NCBI GenBank assembly: GCA_012932295.1
Contig: JAAONU010000001.1
Coordinates: forward strand, 32,023,449-32,087,448
Origin: Cyclina sinensis
Lineage: Eukaryota; Mollusca; Bivalvia; Venerida; Veneridae
Length of the DNA: 64,000 nucleotides
Direction: 5' to 3'
In this document: positions 49,112-60,288 of the stretch, one piece after another
Layout of the letters: every line of letters begins with the position of its first letter
How positions within the stretch are numbered: the stretch's first letter is position 1
Notes under the pieces: model-generated
The model's database searches: none
What the model was told of the DNA's origin: nothing
What the model saw: only the letters and a program-made list of their open reading frames with translations
Position numbers and translations under genes: made by a program

Positions 49112-49288
49112 CCTTAAACTCCAAATGCAAGACCTTAAAGCCTTAAACTCCAAATGCAAGACCTTAAAACCTTAAACTCCAAATGCAAGACATTAAAACC
49201 TTAAACTCCAAATGCAAGACATTAAAACCTTAAACTCCAAATGCAAGACATTAAAACCTTAAACTCCAAATGCAAGACCTTAAAACAT
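49112..49288. repeat. 29-bp tandem repeat, 6 copies
   Basis: CCTTAAACTCCAAATGCAAG recurs at 49112, 49141, 49170, 49199, 49228 and 49257, an exact 29-bp period with one or two variable bases. Confidence 0.97.
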
Positions 49289-50342
49289 TTACTTATTGTC
49301 CTTAATTCATGACAATGAGCTGTAAATGCTTTAGTCATAATAAACATCTGTTCTGTTTTTCTGTTCTTAAATATGACAAATTATTCTAAACATCATAATA
49401 AAAGAGAAATAAAATTTCAAACTACATAGTACAAATCACATAACTGAAAAAAGTTCAATGAAAAATAAAAAGAAAGATAAAAAAATCAGCATCAGTGGTA
49501 CAACATAAAAAACAAAGTGACAAGTCACTTTCTCCTGTAGCTAAAACTTATTCTGTATACTAAACATTCATCTTATAATAAATAAGACATCACCTGGAAA
49601 ACATATTGATAAATTAATACATATTGCAATATAAAAAACTTATAATTGAACTAAAATAGAATAACTATCAATCCCACCTTTAAAAACCAAAAACTCAAAT
49701 GTCGTATGCAAAGGTAATACTTGAAAACTCTGTATTAATAAGTAAAAGGTCTTTAAGTTTTTTTTCCATAAAACTATGACTAAATATAGTAACAATCATT
49801 ATTATAAAAGAAATAAAAGGAGTATCAAACGACAAATCGCTTAATAATGAGGAATTAAATATTCTTTAACATTATAAAGTATAATGCTTAAGAAACAAAA
49901 CATATAAAAAGTGACAAATTATATTTTCAGGAAAACGAAACTTTTGAGAAATTATTTTTAATATCCAAATTACAATAACCAATATATAATATTAACAACA
50001 ACAAAAAATGCAACAAATTTATTTCAATATGAAAACAAATACATAATTTAGCCTACCTCAGAAATAGAAAACAACAATCTTACTTAAAAATTCATTATGT
50101 ATTTATTTCTCTTTGATGCACTTATCCTTAATCAATATGTAATTTAATAAGTGTATGTATAAGGAAAAAACATGACATCATTCTTAACATTGGCGGTACA
50201 GTATATCAGAAATAAATAAAATGTGACAAATCATTGTTCTGAAATTGAAACATTGGACAATTCTTAGAAATTAGCTTTACAATCTTATTTGAAGTAGTTA
50301 TATCCCTTATAACATTTTCATCTTATATGTAAGTTCACAAAC

Positions 50343-50420
50343 CTTGATCTTGAGTCGGCTGTCTGTATCCCACATCAACATCTGCTGTATTGCTTCTTCC
50401 AACCACTCATGTCTTTGAGA
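50343..50420 (-). other. exon-like minus-strand module, unidentified
   Basis: 78 nt bounded by CTACAG and GTTTGT, open as SQRHEWLEEAIQQML then MWDTDSRLKIK. Decayed relatives of the same ~100-bp module occur on the same strand at about 45595-45680, 47765-47860, 48955-49025 and 50690-50765. Minus-strand donors GTAAGA after TTCATGA(G/T)- lie at about 41899 and 42796. This may be the relic of a repeated-exon gene or a non-coding transcript. I do not recognise the peptide. Confidence 0.3.
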
Positions 50421-51217
50421 CTGTAGAAAGTTTATGAAAGGAAATGAAATAATGTGTATGAAAGACAACTAAATATAAAATAAGAGAAGTTTAAACCATG
50501 AGAAAAATGCAATATGGTAAATTACCTTTGAAAATTGTTCTGCACACCATTAACAAATATATAAGAATTATCATAAAATGCAACAGAAAGACAAACAAAT
50601 GTATCAATCAACATCTTGATCACTATCTTCACAGAAATAAACTTGACAAATTAATATGAAACTTTGATATATAATTAGATTTGTGAAGCTATAAACCTTG
50701 CTCATGGGTTTCTTGTGGTCTGTATCCAGCATCAAACATCTGTTCCCATCACCCCTCTCAGACATACCAATTAGTTGATGGAATAAAGAAGAAAACACAA
50801 CAACATTAATGGAAAAGAAATATCTACAGATACAAAATAAAACAATGCAGTAATAGCATGAGGTATATAAAACCAATGTGTTTGCACTGATCTCCGCTTT
50901 GTCTGGTTTCCTGAATCCTTTAAAAGAACTAAGAAAATACTAACAATATAGCAGAAAAATAACTGACTGGAATATTTTCATATAGTAAAGCTTTAGTGCA
51001 TGCAATTAGTACAAGGGGCAAGGTGGCAAGCAAGGGAGGTTAAAGTCTCTACCATATGAAAGTGATAAGTCAGGTAATTGTAAAATAAGCAGGAAACCAC
51101 CCAACAGAGACAGTACAACCACAAACTTACAGAGCAAGATATCAGGACAAAACTTCATAGCTTACAATGTAGGTAATACAAGATACATTACATATCCATC
51201 CATCATTTAACAAGCCT

Positions 51218-51955
51218 TTTTATTTTATGCCTACCAATGAAATATAGGGAAATATCAGTGAGATAATAGTGATAATACACTGTTTTGAATCAGTGAAATT
51301 ACCATTTTGATAATACACTGTTTGTGCCGGAACTACTGCTTGATGAAACTTCAGGAATTTCCCCACCACGTAAATACAAGAGAATCCGCTGTATTTCAGA
51401 CTGTGACAGCGAGTGAAATTTATTTACCTTGTTAAATCCAATTAAAATATTGAATTCCTGAGACTAACTAGTTGTGAACAATGATGAAATTCGCCATAAA
51501 TTATTTAAAATGTCTGATTTGTTTACATAACTCACATGGACAATATCCAATATGGCCGACTTTCAATTCAATTGATTGAATATTACTCGGTATTAATCCG
51601 CTTTTATAATTAAAGTATGTATGGCTAAAATTCAATAAATATTGATAAACTGTGTAGAGAAAAATAAATGTTATTTGATGAAAGTGTATTTAGTTTATTT
51701 CAGCAGAAGTAAAGTTATCATATGTATTGGAGATTGTCTGCACTTTTTTTGTGCGGAGTAACCAAAGTACGCATTAACTGATTTGGGGCTCACCATGGGG
51801 AATTTATTGAAGGCCCTGATTAAAAATGTCATAAAAACCCATTTTTGACGTGTTGGCATAAAATAAAAAGAAAATTTGTTTGTTTTTTAGTGGAAGATGG
51901 GAATTTATTTCATCGAGTGAACACCATATGTGATATTTTCACGAGTGGCGCAGGA
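51218..51955. mobile_element. non-autonomous mobile repeat, copy 1
   Basis: Nearly identical to 59489-60210 (for example CACTGTTTTGAATCAGTGAA near 51281 and 59552; GATTTGGGGCTCACCATGGG in both). It ends at the first arm of the hairpin seen in copy 2 (GTGAACACCATATGTGATAT, then ACGAGTGGC). No protein is encoded. The low divergence suggests recent movement or conversion. Confidence 0.8.
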
Positions 51956-52760
51956 AAAAATTGTAAAATTGAAAGAATGAAAGAAAAATAAAGAAATACT
52001 GAAACAGAGATACAAGAAAAGAATAAAAGGCAGAATAAAACAAAGAAAGAAGTAAAAAAGGGAATAAATAAAGCATCTGATGATAGATAGAGAGAAAGGA
52101 AAAGAAAAAAAGAAAGAAAGAATGAATTTTTGAAAAAGAAAATAACTAATGATGGAAAGTAAAGATTATAGAGATGTAGAAAAAAAGAAACAGAGACAGA
52201 AAATATAGGAAGAATAGATAAATAATGAAAGATGGACAAAAAGAAGAACAACCAAATTAAAGAAATACAGAATGACAGAATAATAGAACAAAAAAGAATG
52301 ATAAGATATATTTCTAATAAAATGCTAGATAGGCAGTAAGACAGACAAAAAAAAGAAAAGAAAAAGAGAAAAGGAAGCTAAGATAAGAACTAGGTAAAGA
52401 AATTGACAGATGGAATAAAAGCAAGAAAGAGAAAAAAAAATACAAAATCAGAATGAAGAGAAAGAAATTTAGAGATGGAAATGGGAGAATGACTGACAGA
52501 GAGAAAGAAGAAGAAAGAAGGAAGGAAAAAGGCAAAGAAGAAGGAAGGAAAGAAAAATGATAGAAGGAAGATAAAAGAGAAGGGAAGAAAACAAAAATGA
52601 AAGAAATAGAGATGAATGGAAAGAAAAAGATAAGGGGAAGAAAAGAAAGACATTAGGTAGGATAGCAAGAGAAACTGAAGAAAATGAGAAATAAAATGTT
52701 AATGATATTCGATATATAGAAAACATAAAAAAGAAACACTGCACAAATCATGAAAATGAG
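51956..52760. repeat. ~800-bp polypurine (GA/A-rich) tract
   Basis: The plus strand is almost all A and G with scattered T (AGAAAGAAAGAA, GGAAGGAAAGAAAAATGA). The long minus-strand Phe/Ser/Leu frames here are its shadow. A weaker purine-rich stretch continues at 53120-53350. Confidence 0.9.
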
Positions 52761-52903
52761 TAGAAAAGATACGAATTCTCGTTACCGGAAAAAATCTATA
52801 ATAATATCAAATTTATTCAATGAGAATCACAAGAATGTAGAGTTTTTCCTCAGTGTGCAAAGGGCAGACATTCTATCCTGTTTGTAATAAATCAGTTTCT
52901 TAA

Positions 52904-53119
52904 AAATATTGTCGTACTAAAGACGCTTTTAGTGTACTCGACACCTGCACCAATCTGAACTTTCAGAAGAAGTTTGAAAACCTTACCAGTATATCCTGGT
53001 CACAAACAGACAAGTCCTACACCAAGATTCCAATGACAATCTACATTGACAGCCAAATGGAGAATCTGTCTGCTGAGATGTCAAGATCATACATTTGCCC
53101 TCATCTAAAAGATAAATAA
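52904..53119 (+). other. open segment with protein-like composition, unidentified
   Basis: 71 codons open to a TAA at 53117, without an ATG at the start, lying between two polypurine stretches. The translation (for example NLNFQKKFENLTSISWSQTD and KIPMTIYIDSQMENLSAEM) has balanced composition unlike its surroundings. It may be a decayed exon or transposon fragment; no family recognised. Confidence 0.3.
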
Positions 53120-55062
53120 AATTTATACATAATAACTGGAAAGAAATTGAATGCTTCGACGGAAGGAAAGAGGAGATAATGAATGGTAAAAATTGAAATA
53201 GACAAATATATAGGAAAGAATTCAGTTAAGAAACAGTAAGAGATAAAATAGTGGAAAGAGAGAAGGAATGAATTAAAAAAGTAAATAACAGAGGTAGACA
53301 AGAATGAAAGAATGAATTGTAAATGAAAGATAGAAAGAAGGTAAGAGAAATATTAATAGTTCGTAGTTCCAGTTGATAAATGAGCATATAAGTGTATTAT
53401 TGCTTCATAGGAATGAACAGTTTAATTTCTTTAAGAAATGTGCAAGACCCGATCTACCTCAAACTTCAAAAGAATGTAGACCTATTCAATTAAGGAATGA
53501 AAAGAGCAGACTTGTTTCTAGTTTTAAATCAGTTGAGCTAAGACTGCTCTATGCTAAATCTGAATTTCTTCAAGCAATATCAGAAACCAAAATAAAGTAA
53601 AAATATTCAGCAATAAAAATTCACAAAATCATCTTACCTTCATCATGAAGTAGAAGCTGTAGTGTCCTCTGCCAGCACCATTCAATTACCCCGCCAACTC
53701 GCAACAATCGAAAATAACGCTTGAACGATTTCAATTTTATACTGAGCGAAAAAGGCGTGTCAGAAATACAAAATTATCTACGTCGGTCCTCGTGCAAGTC
53801 AGATCGTAACAATAAAATATCGGCTATTTCCGTATACACATTGATACAGTGTGTAGAAATTTCCGAGGACTGTCGTCGTGTTCCGAGTGATGCAAGCTAC
53901 AAAAGTGGGTGGAGCTAAACGTCATAACCAAACTATTACATGGTTGGGTGCCTCAAACATGGGGGAACCATTTAAGGGGGGGGGGGGGGAGGGAAAGGGG
54001 GGAATGGGGTATAGGACATTTTTTTCTTTCTGTATTTTCTTTCTCTAAAATAATTTGTAACTTGTCCCAAAATTTAAACCAGCTAAGTAAGTCAAATAAG
54101 ACACAACAGACGTGTCATCTTAACTTTTTATAAAAAAATGCATTCATATTTTCTTTTAACACTTACGAGGGTTGTTGAAAATGTTCGTAGACTTTCTTAT
54201 CTCATACAATTCACTTTGTCTTCCACAGATATGACACACTGCACGTACATTGAAAACTTCTCATTTTCTAGTTAGTTTTAAAATATTACATGTCGACTGC
54301 ATTTCTTTGTCGAAAGGTGCAGAAAAATATATGTAAATAATTGAAATGAATTTGTTACTGTAAAACTAACGCATTGGTCAGACAGGGGTACATGTGTATT
54401 AGTTATTTGTTTTGTCTAGTATGAAGTACTACAAGCATATAGTGTGGACGGTTACTCTCCTTTTCGCGAGTTTACTTCTAGTTGATCGTGATTTTCGTAA
54501 AAACTGTTCGCTTTAGAGTGAAAATAAGTGATTGTTGTTGAAAGGCAGAAAATTATTGCTCCGTCAATGAGTGAAGGTTCATTGTGTCCGCATGATGTAA
54601 CCTCTTTTTATAGAATGGTGAAGAACTGTTTGAAAACGAAAAATATCTTTTTTCAATTGGTTTTCTTCTAGCTTTCTTAGACCACAATAATCCGCAAGTA
54701 GTCAATGGCAGTGCATATTCGTGTCGTCTATATCACATAGACGAGTGTGAAGCGTACCCTATAATCGTCTGTGCAAAAGCCGTGAAATTCGTGCAACACT
54801 GTATTAGCCTAGGGATAAGTTATTGTGTTGTTTTGGTCACCCAGTGAGGCATAATTATTTAATGTTTAAGAATAAGAACGTATTATTGTTACATATTTAA
54901 TAACGATTAAGATACAAATACATAAGTTATCATAACAGACAATTTTTTTTGCAAAATCTGTATTCACAAAAATAAATACAATTATTGAATTTAGACGCAA
55001 ATCATGAAAACATACGCATGTAATAAACACTGGTTATGTTTTATACTATAGAGAGACAGATC
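53120..55062. other. region without a recognised gene
   Basis: 53120-53350 is purine-rich. A minus-strand donor-like site (GATGAAG|GTAAGAT, exon end at 53638) could close a first exon of a leftward transcript. A poly-G run of about 12 lies near 53978-53990. Nothing else is supported. Confidence 0.35.
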
Positions 55063-55136
55063 TTACAACGCCACTAATACTTTCTTGTCATTCTTATTTA
55101 TAATGACTGTCACTATGCATTCTGGCACGTTGATCA

Positions 55137-55214
55137 CCAGGGTGGCTGCATTTAACGAAGACGGTGATGCGGTTTCCAGGGTGGCTGCATTTAACGAAGA
55201 CGGTGATGCGGTTT
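55137..55214. repeat. 39-bp perfect direct duplication
   Basis: Two identical 39-base copies (55137-55175 and 55176-55214), starting CCAGGGTGGCTGCATTTAAC. They lie near the 3' end of the pseudogene; 39 is a multiple of three and duplicates 13 codons (minus strand, ETASPSSLNAATL). Confidence 0.97.
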
Positions 55215-56032
55215 CTGTTTTTATTTTCTTCTAAGGTGCTGCATTTTCACTGGGTGGCTGAAGAGAGTCGCTGACACTTTGAAGAAGGTCAATCGAGGGT
55301 CTCTTGTAGTCTCTTACGGCGGTACTTCGGTGGCCACTTCTAGACATTATCCCCTGTTCATCGAAAATCCCAGCACAAACATATCTGTATATAATGTAAG
55401 TTTTCCAGAGTGGTTACAAATGTTACGACGCTCAAGTCAATTTTGCCTCTTCAAACATTGTTTTCATAAATTTACTTAGAATATGCATTCTCACGACCTG
55501 GCTTGAAAATTTATTCACAGTATTGCGTGGCAAAAGGTCTCTTGTAAAATAGACCTATGGCGATAAAATTCAAACAGCTTCACGACGCACCTGGAACTGT
55601 CAGAACTTTCGAACTGCTTGATAAGCTTCGGTTCAATCCTTCTGTGATTTAACCCACCCTGCACGTTTTTCGCATTTCTACCTCTAAAGATTAACACTTT
55701 AGAGCTGTTTTCCATCACAACGGCTATATTGAGAAGCATCTAAGTTGCGGTGCTCATCGCCGCCCAAACACATTGTAATTATAAAAGAATACGCCATAAT
55801 TTAATTACTTGAACGTGTGCCACACGATGACCCCGCTGTTCTAGAGAATTTTTTCGTCGTCCTCGGTTACACGATCCGCTCTATTCCGATGGATACCAAT
55901 TCCTAAAGAAAACGATGGTTTTCATGAAGTCAAGCGATCTTCTTAATAGCGCTTTACTTTTACTGAATTAAAGGATTTTGTCTACTACACAAATAGCCCC
56001 CTCCCCCCCGCCCCCTGCAAAATACAAATTAA

Positions 56033-56313
56033 GGCCTAGTTTTAGTTTAGTTTTATTGGCGTTTAACGTCATTTTAACAGCTAAGGTCATATCCCGGCGG
56101 TCAGTCCACCTACCCAGTGTTCCTGGGTATCCAACCAGTTTACTAACCAATTTCTCCGCAAGTGACTGACTATTTCCTCACTTGCTTCAGAGGTGAGGGG
56201 ACAATGACCTATAGATAAATTATCACTGAGAAATTTTGCTGGCCCTGATGGGGACTGAACCGGGATCGTTAAGATTGACAATCCGATGCTCTACCGATTG
56301 AGCTAGCCGGGCC
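56033..56313 (-). mobile_element. tRNA-derived SINE inside the pseudogene intron
   Basis: Minus-strand head at 56313: GCCCGGCTAGCTCAATCGG (tRNA-Lys-like A box, TAGCTCAATCGGTAGAGC) and B box GGTTCAGTCCC. The body follows, and the tail contains CGTTAAACGCCAATAAAAC (plus strand TTTTATTGGCGTTTAACG), a word very common at the ends of bivalve SINEs. The anticodon and T stems do not pair well, so it is not a working tRNA gene. Confidence 0.8.
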
Positions 56314-57046
56314 ACAAAGTAAGCTCAAGATACTATATTTCTACGTCTCGAAAGTCCTACTCACAATATTAAAGGTTTGGTTGCCCGGCACCTCACTACC
56401 CCCCTTTTTTTTGAAAAAAGTCTGGATTCGCGTATGCTGCCTATAAAAGTTCATATCAAATATATATACACATTTTGATGTGCATGTAAATAATGATTCG
56501 ATACTAGTTTTATACGATGTCATAATGCACAAGCTGACGTTTTACACAGGTCATGTTGTATATATATATATATATCTTGTACGATTATAAATGCAACGCT
56601 TACCTTGGCTTGTCAACTCCTTCATACGGCTCAAAAGGGTCTTTCTAAACTCCATAAAATCAGTGGTCTTGGCATCCAAGAGATTAACGTCATGGCGGTC
56701 ATAGGTCTCCTTCATTGCCCGTTGAATAGAGGCTAGCGTAAAGCGTATTTTGCGGATATGGATGGCCGTCCTTTTCTTTTAACTTCAATAATAAACCTAG
56801 ACAACCAGTAATCTATACAGGGCAAGGACTGGTCATGAAGAGATTCCGGCACAGCTCCGTTGTCACCGAGAATGGTCTTTGCCTGACTGTTGCAGTTCCT
56901 TCACTTGGCCCATTCTACGTAGGTGTTCATCGTCCAGCAATTCTGTTTTCGCGTATTTAATGGTAAACGTTCAGCTTTCTTTGTTCAACGGATTCGTCGC
57001 TTTCGATGGACACGCTTTCAGAACGACTGACATTAATCACTGGCAT

Positions 57047-58230
57047 TTCGAATAACTCTTACGTGGGAATATGGTCCTGCTGTGTAACTGTCACAGTGTC
57101 ATCACTTAATATAGTGTTTAAATCCACTGACGTTGCAATTTTTAACTACGAAGTGTTTCGGTGTGTTTCGGGTATAATATAATACGAGCCTAATGACAAT
57201 TGCTTTAGATTTAAATGTATTGTAGAAATAAATAGAAAACCTCGAGGAAATTGTGATAGCCTAACAACGGAATGCAAAATCATTTGATTTCTATATATTG
57301 CTAACACACGAGATTCTCGAGCAAAGTATAAGCCTATCAAAAATATAGTGGTTACATTGAAAACCTGTAAAATAATTAAGAATTCGCATTTGTCACCTGC
57401 ACAGTAAAAGAAACATTTAGAAGAATCTGGTCTAAGTCGGATAGATACCTCATGCGGTCATCTATGGAGTATATGCATTCGCTATGCTCTTGTATATATT
57501 CTATAGATCACCGCACTCGGTATGTAGCCTATACTTAAGAACAATTTTGAACAGAACAGAACATGTGTACAAGTAAACAAATAAATAACATACATGGGAA
57601 ACAGTACAAAGAAAGGGTAGTAGTTTTTATTCTATTTTTATTCTTTATTTTATTATGAGACAAACTGTGAATTCATATAAAAACAACTGTGGTAAACTCC
57701 TGTATTCAGTGGGTGTGGTTCACAATTTACTAAGAAGAATTTTACAGCATAGACCAGGAAAGCATTTTTTCGAAGAGCATGTGTTCAGGTGAAGGCAGAT
57801 CCTGTTATTTCAAAGTCATTTCTTGTACGTTAAGTTTCCTGAAAACTGACCACTTTAATATAAGAAAGAGATTTAAAAGTTAATTATGTCAATAGATTTA
57901 GAACCAAAGACTTCCTGGTTAGTCTGTAAAGTCTTTAAACAACTGAACATGAAACTTCCCGACTGAATGGCTAAACACAGCAGAAAATATTTCAAAGATA
58001 AAAAATATTTAAACAATTTACTTGCAAACAGAATTCTTGAAATAATGTTAAACTGATATGTTATTCTGATCGTTACTTTCCACAAAACGATTTTGTTGAA
58101 TAGGTTTCAAGTTTTTCTTTTTTCCATAATTATATGAAACAGACAACAGATGCATTTCCTGGTTTCGTGTTGTGTTAGACAAAACGTATATGATAATGTA
58201 ACTTTATTATTCAGTTACTTAATTTATTAA
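57047..58230. other. intergenic, no gene recognised
   Basis: Nothing supported beyond short frames; an imperfect inverted pair lies around 57450-57525. Confidence 0.35.
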
Positions 58231-58560
58231 AGCGACTGACTCACAGAATTTAGCTTAAAAATGTCTTTCTGTAAGATTAAAGAGAAGTTAATATACTATG
58301 AAAAAAATATAATTTTATGCTTCTATACATTATGTAAACTGCAGAGAAAAAAAATTGATGTCAACCGGATTCGTACCCATACCCATCAGGTCAGTTAAAT
58401 TAGGCGCAGCGACCTAGGCCACTGAACTACCGTAGTATGTTCTTTACGAACGTCAAAAACAGTATTTACCCCGGGGTATGTCTAACGGGGTATATTTATG
58501 ACCGATTAAAGAGTGAAAAACTTTATATTCTGACGTGACCAGAATATTTATAATGTTTTA
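58231..58560 (-). mobile_element. second copy of the tRNA-promoter TTAA element
   Basis: On the minus strand: A box GTTCAGTGGCCTAGG, B box GGTACGAATCC (about 58440-58365), TATAGAAGCATAA near 58325, and the tail TCTGTGAGTCAGTCGCTTTA at 58232-58252. Same order as the copy at 34376-34802. Its other end is not clear, so it may be 5'-truncated. Confidence 0.7.
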
Positions 58561-59488
58561 TGCACACATAAAATAATTTATGTCATTGGACCCTTATTGT
58601 AATATCCGAAACATAACGACTTATACCGGAATTTATCTAGACGCATAAATTTCGCCTATACCCAATAAATGATCGCCTTTTATCATGGGATGTTTCTAAA
58701 CCAATAGATAAGCAGATAGGCCATATTTGTGTTAATTTTGGCGTGCGTTGTTTAGTCGCCAATTTTCTGAAATAAAAAACCACCTCCTCCAACTTGTCTT
58801 TCAAATATTGCCAAGATCTAGGTAGTTTAAGATTATTCTAGTCACTGTATTACTTATACATGTTTTCATTTTTTATTCTAGTCACAAATATGTCATTACA
58901 CAATGTTATTATATCTCTTTTTATAACCTGTATTAATACTTTTGTTTGAGGGCGGATTTTGCCCCCTTCCCCCCAGTTAGATTCTTTCTGTGTTATAAAA
59001 TAAATTTTGTGTATTTAGTATATATAATAATATTTTATGGCATTTTAAATAAATGCCCATTTTTCATTCAAACCATCATGTGTTTTGTTTTCCCCTTTTC
59101 CCGAACGAGTTCGACCTAGCCTGTGACTCTTACCCTGATCTTGGACAATACATAAATATGTATAAAGTCGCGATCACTTATCTCCTCATAACATTTTGAA
59201 AATTAATACTATACTATATATGCTTCATATGCAAGAAGGGTACGGGGTACTTTGATAGTTTTTTTTAAGAATTAAGGGGTTCCTTTCATGTTACACAAGT
59301 TACTTGCAAACTTATGTTTGCTCTGTTGTACGTGGATTTGTCGGTCCATATTATACAAATATAATCCCTGTGGGCCCCATATTCTTATTCTGCAAAATTA
59401 TTATCCTGCACAGTCATGTTTTTACATTCACTGATTACACTTGTACTTCTGTTAATACAAGCTCTCGACTAATATCGGGGTTATGTGA
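58561..59488. other. intergenic, no gene recognised
   Basis: AT-rich, without arrays or supported exons. Confidence 0.35.
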
Positions 59489-60288
59489 TTTTATTTTATG
59501 CCTAACAATGAAATATAGGGAAATATCAGTGAGATAAAAGTGATAATCCACTGTTTTGAATCAGTGAAATTACCATTTTGATAATCCACTGTTTGTGCCG
59601 GAATTAATTTCCCCACCACGTAAATACAAGAGAATCCGCTGTATTTCAGACAGTGACAGCGAGTGAAATTTATTTACCTTGTTAAATCCAGTTATAATAT
59701 TGAATTCCTGAGCCTAACTAGTTGTGAACAATGATGAAATTCGCCATAAATTATTTAAAATGTCTGATTTGTTTACATAACTCACATGGACAATATCCAA
59801 TATGGCCGACTTTCAATTCAATTGATTGAATATTACTCGGTATTCATCCGCTTTTATAATTAAAGTATGCATGGCTTAAATTCAATAAATATTGATAAAC
59901 TGTGTAGAGAAAAATAAATGTTATTTGATGAAAGTGTATTCAGTTTATTTCAGCAGAAGTAAAGTTATCATATGTATTGGAGATTGTCTGCACTTTTTTG
60001 TGTGCGGAGTAACGGTTTGACCAAAGTACGCATTAACTGATTTGGGGCTCACCATGGGGAATTTATTGAAGGTCCTGAGTAAAAATGTCATAAAATACCC
60101 ATTTTTGACGTGTTGGCATAAAATAAAAAGAAAATTTGTTTGTTTTTTAGTGGAAGATGGGAATTTATTTCATCTCGTGAACACCATATGTCTATATTTT
60201 CACTCGTGGCTGCGCCACTCGTGAAAATATCACATATGGTGTTCACTCGACGAAATAAATTCTCATCTTCAACAAAAACAAACAAATA
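59489..60288. mobile_element. non-autonomous mobile repeat, copy 2, ending in a long hairpin
   Basis: Copy of 51218-51955 that continues into a fold-back: arms 60153-60210 and 60214-60270 around TGC (GTGAACACCATATG in one arm, CATATGGTGTTCAC in the other). With GTTTGTTTTT/AAAAACAAAC the pairing reaches about 60134-60288. Compared with copy 1 it lacks ~20 bases after GTGCCGGAA. No coding content. Confidence 0.8.

Larger units (their letters stand above)
55063..57046 (-). pseudogene. DUF3504/Crypton-type tyrosine-recombinase-like gene, degenerate
   Basis: Relic of the protein family that includes the C-terminal domain of ZMYM2/QRICH1-like proteins, related to Crypton tyrosine recombinases. From an ATG at 57046 the minus strand gives, in shifting frames: YWLSRFIIEVKRK (56810-56770), DGHPYPQNTLYA, DFMEFRKTLLSRMKELTSQ (to 56604), then a GTAAGC...TTTCTTTAG intron (55903-56603), GIGIHRNRADRVTEDDEKIL, FFYN, GDEHRNLDASQY, RNAKNVQGGLNHRRIEP (near 55670), LSKFMKTMFEEAK, RNICNHSGKLT and GHRSTAVRDYKRPS (near 55330), whose H-x-x-R and Tyr are the recombinase-fold residues. 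It ends INKNDKKVLVAL-stop at 55063. At least four frameshifts plus in-frame stops mark it as broken. The order is complete and the intron precise, so it decayed in place. Confidence 0.85.

Noticed and set aside
51910..52744. Several minus-strand frames rich in Phe, Ser and Leu that look like membrane proteins
   Set aside because: They are the complement of a polypurine tract.
54421..54510. Small plus-strand frame MKYYKHIVWTVTLLFASLLL with signal-peptide character
   Set aside because: It stops after about 30 codons with no donor site that would extend it; chance hydrophobic stretch.
55235..55395. Plus-strand exon with strong-looking borders (TTCTTCTAAG ... GTAAGT)
   Set aside because: The minus strand of the same interval encodes GHRSTAVRDYKRPS and neighbouring motifs of the DUF3504-like relic, so the plus-strand signals are coincidental.
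56228..56313. tRNA gene (Lys- or Asp-like) on the minus strand
   Set aside because: Anticodon and T stems do not pair, and the sequence continues into a typical bivalve SINE body and tail.
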